Part shown: piece after piece, positions 57,625 to 64,000 of the stretch | How the letters are laid out: each line of letters starts with the position of its first letter | Position numbering within the stretch: position 1 is the stretch's first letter | NCBI RefSeq assembly: GCF_042453785.1 | Contig: NC_091675.1 | Coordinates: forward strand, 8,754,501-8,818,500 | DNA from: Malus domestica | Lineage: Eukaryota > Streptophyta > Magnoliopsida > Rosales > Rosaceae | DNA length: 64,000 nt | Direction of reading: 5' to 3' | Notes under the pieces: model-generated | The model's database searches: none | What the model saw: only the letters and a program-made list of their open reading frames with translations | What the model was told of the DNA's origin: nothing | Made by a program: the position numbers and the translations under genes

Positions 57625-57926
57625 TAAGAACTCGTTTGGGAAGCCTTTTTGAATGACTTAAAATGTTTTTAGAAAAAATGTTTCTAAAATCAATTGCTAG
57701 TAAAAATACAAGTTAATCTAGGAAAAACACTTGAAGTCCTTCTTGCAAGAAGCACATAACTGATACTTTTAGCTTGAAGCACTTTAAGAGTGCTTTTAGA
57801 ACCCAATAACATTTTTTTTTAAAGCATTTTCATTCATTTAAAAACACTTCTTAAACAAGAACAAGTTGTTTCAAGAAATACTTGCATTTTAATAAATAAA
57901 AAAATTGTGTTTCCAAACGGACCCTA
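57625..57926. mobile_element. MITE-like element, GTTTGG family (copy 4)
   Basis: The left end TAAGAACTCGTTTGGGAAGC pairs with the reversed right end TAGGGTCCGTTTGGAAACAC. Interior AAGCACTT / AAGTGCTT blocks match the other copies. It lies about 650 bp upstream of the zinc-finger gene's TATA box. Confidence 0.65.
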
Positions 57927-58273
57927 CAGCTATGGGAATACAAAGTGGTTGGACAAAGAAGGGCAATTATGGAACTAACGAAAGAAATTTATAATGGATA
58001 TGTTCCTGCATTTGCAACCTCTAGAAAGTAGAAACCCTAAAAAAACAGTAGTTAGAGCTTTGTCATCAAATTTAAAATTTTCTCTCTTTAGTATATTTAG
58101 AATCCCATTTCAATTTCTCTTTATCTCTTTTTTCTAATTTTAGTTTATTTTGTGTTATATTCCATTGTTCAAGGAAGGCAAAGTGATGAAGAGAATATCA
58201 AAAAAGAAAAACCACATACCTAAACCTCTACTGGGTGCAATCCACCACTCGGTTCTCGAGGCCCTTAAGCAAG

Positions 58274-58281
58274 TATAAAAA
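58274..58281 (+). promoter_or_regulatory. TATA box of the RanBP2-type zinc finger gene
   Basis: AAGTATAAAAACCTCCCC is a strong TATA context. A leader exon follows and ends at TTCTTAAG|GTGAGG (donor after 58371). The intron runs to about 58566 (ATCTAG), 18 bp before the start codon at 58585. Confidence 0.7.
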
Positions 58282-58584
58282 CCTCCCCAACCCCATCACT
58301 TTAATCACCAAATTCCTCCATCACTAGTCTCATCTTCTTCAGGCATTTCTATTCAACTTTGTTTTCTTAAGGTGAGGCTTTTTTCAAATTTCAAGTTTAC
58401 TCCTGGGCATTTGTAGGTTAGGTTACCGTGTCTATCATTTTGATAAATGATTTTTTTTAAGGAACCTGCTCGACACAATGAGTATATTTTATTGATATGA
58501 AAAATTGATACATGAAGTATTTCAGTTAACTAATACATTATTGTTTTGATCATGTCTGAAATCTAGAAGATCAAATAGAGAAAG

Positions 58585-59325
58585 ATGAGCAGGCCAGGAG
58601 ATTGGAACTGTAGGTCATGCAACCATCTCAACTTCCAAAGGAGGGACTCGTGCCACAGGTGTGGGGATCCAAAAAGTGGGGAGAGAGTTGAGTATGGAAG
58701 TTTTGGTGGTGGAAGAGGTGGAGGTGGCGGTGGCTCGTTTGGATTCACCACTGGTCCAGATGTCCGCCCCGGTGACTGGTACTGCACCATTGGCAACTGT
58801 GGAGCTCACAACTTTGCCAGCCGCTCCAGTTGCTTCAAGTGTGGTGCGTCTAAGGACGAATTGTCAAGTGGCGGGGGCGGTGGTTTTGAGGGCGACATGC
58901 CTAGGTCACTGAGAGGGTTTGGCTTTGGCAGCAGTGGAAGTAGCTCTGGTCGCTCCGGATGGAAATCTGGAGACTGGATTTGCACAAGGTAAATTTGCAA
59001 ATTTTATCGTTATATTTTACTTATCAAAATCGCTCACAAAATATTGTTGGCTGAAAAGTTGGGTATTGGCCCAACGGTTGCTTCTCTTCGAGTGAAGCAT
59101 TGCAGCTATTAGGTTCAATAATATATAATAACATGTACGTGCAGCAATATTACGCCCATATATTTTTTCGTGTTTGACACCACTTTACCATGTCATGAAA
59201 ATAATGGTAATTGTTCAATTAAATGACACAGGTCAGGGTGCAATGAGCACAACTTCGCTAGCAGAACAGAATGTTTCAGATGCAATGCTCCAAGAGACTC
59301 CAACGATGACAAGTCTCCATTTTAA
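58585..59325 (+). CDS. Protein with three RanBP2-type (NZF-like) zinc fingers
   Basis: Two coding exons (58585-58988 and 59232-59325) give 165 aa, plus a 5' UTR exon ending at 58371. Three fingers of the W-x-C-x(2-4)-C-x(3)-N-x(6)-C-x2-C type are at residues 5-27 (GDWNCRSCNHLNF, CHRC), 63-86 (GDWYCTIGNCGAHNF, CFKC) and 129-155 (GDWICTRSGCNEHNF, CFRC). The first two are separated by a Gly-rich linker and the last two by a Gly/Ser-rich one. The intron splits the third finger. This is the small plant RanBP2/ZRANB2-like family, whose fingers generally bind single-stranded RNA or ubiquitin; an RNA-binding role is more likely given NF/R spacing and Gly-rich linkers. All zinc ligands are present. 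Confidence 0.93.
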
Positions 59326-60645
59326 TTCCTCCCAGAATTTTCATGCTTTACGGTGAGTATATATGCACATACCTGAATGTATATGTTATCTTTTAAGTAA
59401 AATAGATGACTAAGCAATATTAGCTTGTATATGTTATTTTTTAAGTAAAATAAATGACTAAGTGATATTAGCTCTTTGAAGTAGAATACCGCAAGAAACA
59501 GAGCGTTCCTCCTCGAACCCGAAAGCAAATCATTCTGCACTCTGTTGGGAGCTATTAATAACTTTTTTTAACCAATATATAAATGTGTGATTCTCATCTT
59601 GTTCAGGCACTGCTGTACTTTGCTGAAGGAACTGAGAGAAGAAACATGATTCCCATATGATGACTTGAACTACCTAGCTAGCCCCTATTGTGTGCCAGAT
59701 GATCACCCTCTATATTTTTTTTCCTCTTTCAATTCCCTTTTCCTTCCCCCACATTTCTTTCCATTGTCTGGATATTTATCCTTTTTAGGGAGCTTAAGTT
59801 GAATTATGATGTACTTTAACTAAGCTAAATCATGTGGCATTTTGTGAGCTTTCTTATGATATGATACGCATGTAGTTTTCTGGTACTATTAATCTAATTA
59901 ATTGTCTCTTGTTATCTTGGAGGACTGAAGTATCACTGCTCAAGATATTTTTTAGTGTGTCCGGAAACATGGGATGGTACATCTAGAAATACTTGTATTA
60001 AAAAATTAGCAACTTAAAAAAAAAATTCTTCTACTTATATAATAACACGTAGTGTACTACCACTGTGTTCTAGGCACTGTGAAACATTCTCTCTCTACTC
60101 GCTGCAAGTATTTGATTGATTAATTACTTTCAGATATTGATTTACACAGAGAGAGACAGAGAGAGAGAGAGAGAGGATACATATGCAGATTGAAGGAAGA
60201 CGCTCCATCCCGAGTATCAAGAATGCTTTTATCTTAAGAGTGGTCCAAGGAATATTTGAGAACTTAAAGAATTGTAAACGAGTATCCAGAACATGCATAC
60301 ATATATCTGCAAAGGCAAGCAAATTAATATAACCAAAGGACCCAAAAAAAAAAAAGAAAAGAAAGCAAGCAAATATATATGTACCGAAGGAACTGTTCAC
60401 ATCGTGCATGGACGGATGGACCATAAATAATCTTATCTTTTGGTGAAACCAACGCTCCGACGCGAGTGATTCCATATCTTCTATAGAAACCCTAATTAAG
60501 GGATTATTAGGGGTGCAAGTTGAACGCATCATTTTGTGCCACACGTGTATAGAAACCCTATAATTAAGGGATTATTAGTTGAAAGCGTCATTCAAACTCC
60601 ATTTCTTTCTTTTATCTAAAATCATCGTGCATGCGTGTTTTGATA
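59326..60645. other. Zinc finger gene 3' region and intergenic DNA
   Basis: A 57-bp duplicated phrase (TGTATATGTTATCTTTTAAG / TGTATATGTTATTTTTTAAG) occurs at 59380-59470, and a (GA)n tract at 60147-60175. No further gene was seen; a possible third non-coding exon after 59606 cannot be excluded. Confidence 0.4.
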
Positions 60646-60658
60646 CACTACAAGAAAC
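60646..60658 (+). mobile_element. CACTA-type transposon terminus
   Basis: CACTACAAGAAAC is the canonical CACTA (En/Spm-like) terminal inverted repeat. The matching TTTCTTGTAGTG end was not found to the window edge, so only one terminus, possibly of a non-autonomous or truncated element, is seen. Confidence 0.55.
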
Positions 60659-61228
60659 ATGAGCAACAATTACCTAGTTATTTGGTTGCGATTGCTGGAT
60701 TAAAAATGATGTACAAATGAAAACATGGTGACAAAGGCTAAAAAATATATGGTGTAATACATTAATCACCATTATGGTGTAGTCATCGATGAAAGTTGAA
60801 TGCATCATTTTGTGCCTAACACATACATATATATAGAAACCCTAATTAAGGGGTTTTTAAGTTTAGGGATCACTTATTGCAAATTAAGGTGAAGGTTAAA
60901 GGAATAATTCTATATTTTTACTCCACATGTAGCTGATTGATTAATCAGTCCGAGCTCTTAATTACCACTCATAAAGTTCATATATAGGGCCCTGGTGAAC
61001 CAGTGAACTCCGGTTTCAGGGTTGCCTCTTAAAGTACTCATGTAACAAAACAAGCAAGGACTTGACCATCTTCAATTTAATCATTAATTATGTGCGTGAC
61101 TCAATAACATTTAGTAGTTTTGCAGTTAGCATTTTATATTGTACCATGAGATTAAACTCATGCAAGATACCAGGGTAATTTTATTTTGTTAGCTTGATAT
61201 ACATTTGAGACATAGTAGTTGTTTAACA

Positions 61229-61241
61229 CGGTATTAGAACC
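61229..61241 (+). mobile_element. Retrotransposon primer-binding-site-like remnant
   Basis: CGGTATTAGAACC directly follows ..GTTTAACA, resembling an LTR CA end next to a Met-tRNA primer site. No LTR pair was found. Confidence 0.3.
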
Positions 61242-61268
61242 AAAGTCTAGTTCTAGAATTTAGGGTTT

Positions 61269-61463
61269 GAAACCCCCAATAGGCCCCATCTCCCATACAT
61301 ATTTTATGTTACGTAAGTTTCCATGCATATATTTATCGCTCCTTTGAAACCCCCAATAGGCCCCCAATAGGCCTATTGGGGTTTAAAACCCCCAATAGGC
61401 CCCATCTCCCATACATATTTTATGTTACATAAGTTTCCATGCATATATTTATCGCTCCTTTGA
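61269..61463. repeat. Direct duplication of about 78 bp around a 20-bp perfect palindrome
   Basis: The block GAAACCCCCAATAGGCCCCA ... CGCTCCTTTGA occurs at 61269-61347 and again at 61385-61463, nearly identical. Between them CCCCAATAGGCCTATTGGGG (61362-61381) is a perfect palindrome built from the same motif. Confidence 0.85.
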
Positions 61464-62744
61464 GGAAAGATGTTAGCTTGATATTCATTGTCAACTCATT
61501 CTCTAAAAACCATTTGAATTTTGAAACATAATTATGAGGTAGCGGGTGGTGTTAGAGTGACCACATCTTTTAAAACCATATTTTGTATACCACACAATGT
61601 AGGGGTAAATGATTGTATTCATTCTTTAAATTATCAAATTAATGAATCCAATCGTCAACTAAAACATCATGTGGTTTACATAAGATTTAAAACAATGATC
61701 CCTTTAGCATTTTCCTTAGCAATAAAAAAAAATAATTCAGGAGCTTCTAGTTTCAGCGACAAACCATATTATTACAGTCAAATTTTAATTGTGAGCATTA
61801 TAATGCTAATAACCCAGTTGAGATAATATTCTATGATGGCCATGTTTGGTCCTTGCAATCATTCTGGGTGAGTTTGAGACATATGTGTGATGAAATAAAA
61901 GATGACCAATAGTAAGTCCGCTGAGTTCATAACAAAATATCAATATAATGAAATAATCATTCGGTTCTTTGATTAACGGGTGGGGTTAACTTTGACAATA
62001 TCTAATGAACTTCCGAAACAAAGATGTATCTAAATCAACATATCTCTATATTTTAATTTAAAGCATATATAACTCACATAGGATTCCAAAACTTTTTAGC
62101 AAACACCTTTCATGGGTTCCTTCATTGACCTCATGGGAGAAGTGCAAAAAATGCAAGTTTTATTGGTCAAAAAGTAACCACACATTGATTAATGTCTGCT
62201 ACTACACTCCATGATTTAGCTTTTAGCAAGATTCTTTGTTTCACTTTAAGATCAGCTTTATGTTACTTCATATATATGCTTTGTTGATTTTAGTGAACTA
62301 GTCATGAAGTACCTCCTTGCATGCATATTCAATCATATCAACTACGCGGTCCATATTGCTTATTGAGGCTTTCCTGCATGCCGTTCTCAGTAAGTATGTT
62401 CCATCATAGTTTTGGGTACTTTGTCTTATTATATATGTATATATGTATAGTATACAATATATTTTTTTATCACGGATCATATGACATACATGAATTTTTA
62501 CAAAAGGAGAAAATATACGAATTAATATATAGAAGAGAGATGACCAACTATAATAAAGTACTTAACAAAATCACCCATTAAATTGTCATATAAGGTTGTT
62601 GAATATCATTACAATATATTTGATCGCTAGTAAGTGATTATACTAAGTACATAAATGTATTGTGACCAAATCCAATAAATGAAAGTATTTTTTGCACGTA
62701 TTCAACCTTGCATGTATCTTTCTTTTTTATTTCAAAATAGTCAC

Positions 62745-63476
62745 TGTAACATCCCACATCGACCAACAGAGAGGGGGTGATGTGCCTTATATGTACATGC
62801 TCCCCTCCCTATAGCACGAGGCCTTTTGGAACTCACTAGCTTCGGATTCCATCGGAACTCCGAAGTTAAGTGAGTTTGGGCGAGAGTAATCCTAGGATGG
62901 GTGACCCATTGGGAAGTTCTCGTGTGGGTTCCCAGAGACAAAATCGTGAGGGTGTGGCCGGGGCCCAAAGCGGACAATATCGTGCTACGGCGGAGTCAAG
63001 TCTGGGATGTAACATAATGGTATTAGAGCCACTTTGCCGTGTGGTGCGAGTGTGCCAACAAGGACGTCGGACCCTTAAGGGGGTGGATTGTAACATCCCA
63101 CATCGACCAACAGAGGGGGGATGATGTGCCTTATATGTACATGCTCCCCTTCCTATAGCACGAGACCTTTTGGGAACTCACTGGCTTCGGGTTCCATCGG
63201 AACTCCGAAGTTAAGCAAGTTCGAGCGAGAGCATTCCTATTTTGGGAACTCACTGGCTTCGTGGCATTCCTAGGATGGATGACCCATTGGGAAGTTTTCG
63301 TGTGAGTTCCCAGAAACAAAATCGTGAGGGCATGGCCGGTCTCAAAGTGGACAATATCATGCTACAGCGAAGCCGATTTGGCTAGTGAGTTCCCAAAAGA
63401 CCTCGTGCTATAGGAGGTGGGCATGTACATATAAGACACATCACCCCCTCTCCGTTGGTCGATGTAGGATGTTACA
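62745..63476 (+). mobile_element. Rearranged Cassandra-type TRIM retrotransposon with 5S-like LTRs
   Basis: LTR 1 (62745-63014) runs TGTAACATCCCACATCGACC to GGGATGTAACA. It contains a 5S rRNA-like block (62844-62936: TCCATCGGAACTCCGAAGTT, GGGCGAGAGTAATCCTAGGA, TGGGTGACC), the signature of Cassandra elements. A primer site TGGTATTAGAGCC (63018-63030) and a purine tract AAGGGGGTGGA (ending 63087) frame a 74-bp internal region. LTR 2 starts at 63089; its 5S block is interrupted by a second copy of TTTTGGGAACTCACTGGCTT, and it breaks near 63372. From about 63384 to 63476 the 5' end of an LTR follows in inverted orientation, ending GGATGTTACA. The whole unit is flanked by GTCAC (62740-62744 and 63477-63481). 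Confidence 0.92.
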
Positions 63477-63481
63477 GTCAC

Positions 63482-64000
63482 AGTTATTTATGTCCATCTT
63501 TTTCATGTATTTTTATATTTTAAGTTCTTTTTAATTGGAGAGATAAGATTTATGCTCTCGTTAACTATGTGTGTGGATGCAAATTTCTTCCTCATTCTTC
63601 TTGGACAAAATTGCACCTACAAAACAATCAACACCTTAGGGTTAAGGTCAAGAGCCTCATGCGCCCACAATGAATAGAGGGCCTTGGCCGAAGAACCTCT
63701 GATGCCAAAGTTAGAATTTAGAGAGAAAAGTGTTTAGAGAGTTTTTGGAGTTTTGCCAGAGTGTTGGAAGTGAATTTTGGAGAAGAAAATGAGGTTTTTA
63801 TAGGAGAGGGTGGCCGGTCCCCTTTGGAGAAAAGGTGCCCGGCCCTTGGATGTTTTTTAGGGTGTAACTTATGGTTTAATGTGTGATTTAATGGATTAAT
63901 AAGGCAATTAATCCATTAATTGGTTAATCAACACATTTTTGGAATAAATATTTTGGGGGTTATGTGATTTATGTGGAATATTTTGTAAGTTATGGAATGA
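63482..64000. other. Right edge, nothing recognised with confidence
   Basis: AT-rich, with a block at 63700-63850 (AGAGAGTTTTTGGAGTTTTG, GGTGGCCGGTCCCC) that has the feel of high-copy LTR sequence. No ends or coding motifs are visible before the window stops. Confidence 0.35.

Noticed and set aside
62741-63319. Several short frames on both strands and a possible 5S rRNA gene
   Set aside because: The 5S-like block lies inside Cassandra LTRs with primer site and target duplications, so it is a transposon feature and not a 5S rRNA gene; the frames are by-products.
1-64000. CRISPR arrays, bacterial operons, phage or plasmid features
   Set aside because: Spliced plant genes and plant transposons throughout; no spaced direct repeats of CRISPR type and no prokaryotic gene organisation.

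Overview
This is plant nuclear DNA. The genes have many short exons with GT-AG introns, the spacers are AT-rich, and the protein families are plant ones (SR-cyclophilin, TSO1-like CXC factor, G-type lectin receptor kinase, AMT2/3-type ammonium transporter). The density of small non-autonomous transposons and a Cassandra-type TRIM with a 5S rRNA-like LTR suggest a eudicot, probably woody Rosaceae (apple/pear-like). That placement is inference from repeat character, not proven.

I could assemble nine protein-coding genes; in the eight with introns, exon phases close without gaps. From left to right they are: (1) a minus-strand DNMT2-type tRNA cytosine-5 methyltransferase, 3894-6788, 10 exons, 393 aa; (2) a plus-strand CYP95-like cyclophilin with a long RS domain, 9028-15203, 13 coding exons, 856 aa; (3) mitochondrial cytochrome c oxidase subunit 5b, 17969-19710, 170 aa; (4) an intronless ARM-repeat protein, 20523-21512; (5) an AMT2/3-clade ammonium transporter, 24201-26281, 484 aa; (6) an acyl-protein thioesterase/carboxylesterase, 33037-36283, 258 aa; (7) a minus-strand TSO1/TCX-type CXC-domain protein, 37624-41998, 897 aa; (8) a G-type lectin S-receptor-like kinase, 43598-47848, 808 aa; (9) a protein with three RanBP2-type zinc fingers, 58585-59325, 165 aa. 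They look like an ordinary mixed set of housekeeping and regulatory genes and form no obvious pathway or operon.

The spacers are mobile-element territory: two LINE reverse-transcriptase remnants (1-680 and 15480-17210), a solo LTR with a 5-bp target duplication (48779-49910) and a partial relative (28490-29059), a rearranged Cassandra TRIM (62745-63476), a probable Helitron (48348-48551), a CACTA terminus (60646), and at least five MITE families, several with readable target-site duplications. Two receptor-kinase exon remnants (3593-3733 minus; 50961-51476 plus) show that this kinase family has been duplicated and broken nearby.

I found no convincing unknown biological system. The most unusual structure is the Cassandra composite: direct LTR, very short internal region, rearranged LTR, then an inverted LTR end, all bounded by one 5-bp target duplication. 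Other points of note are two apparent GC-AG introns in the receptor kinase, altered active-site positions in the cyclophilin domain, and a recent 63-bp repeat expansion inside its RS domain.
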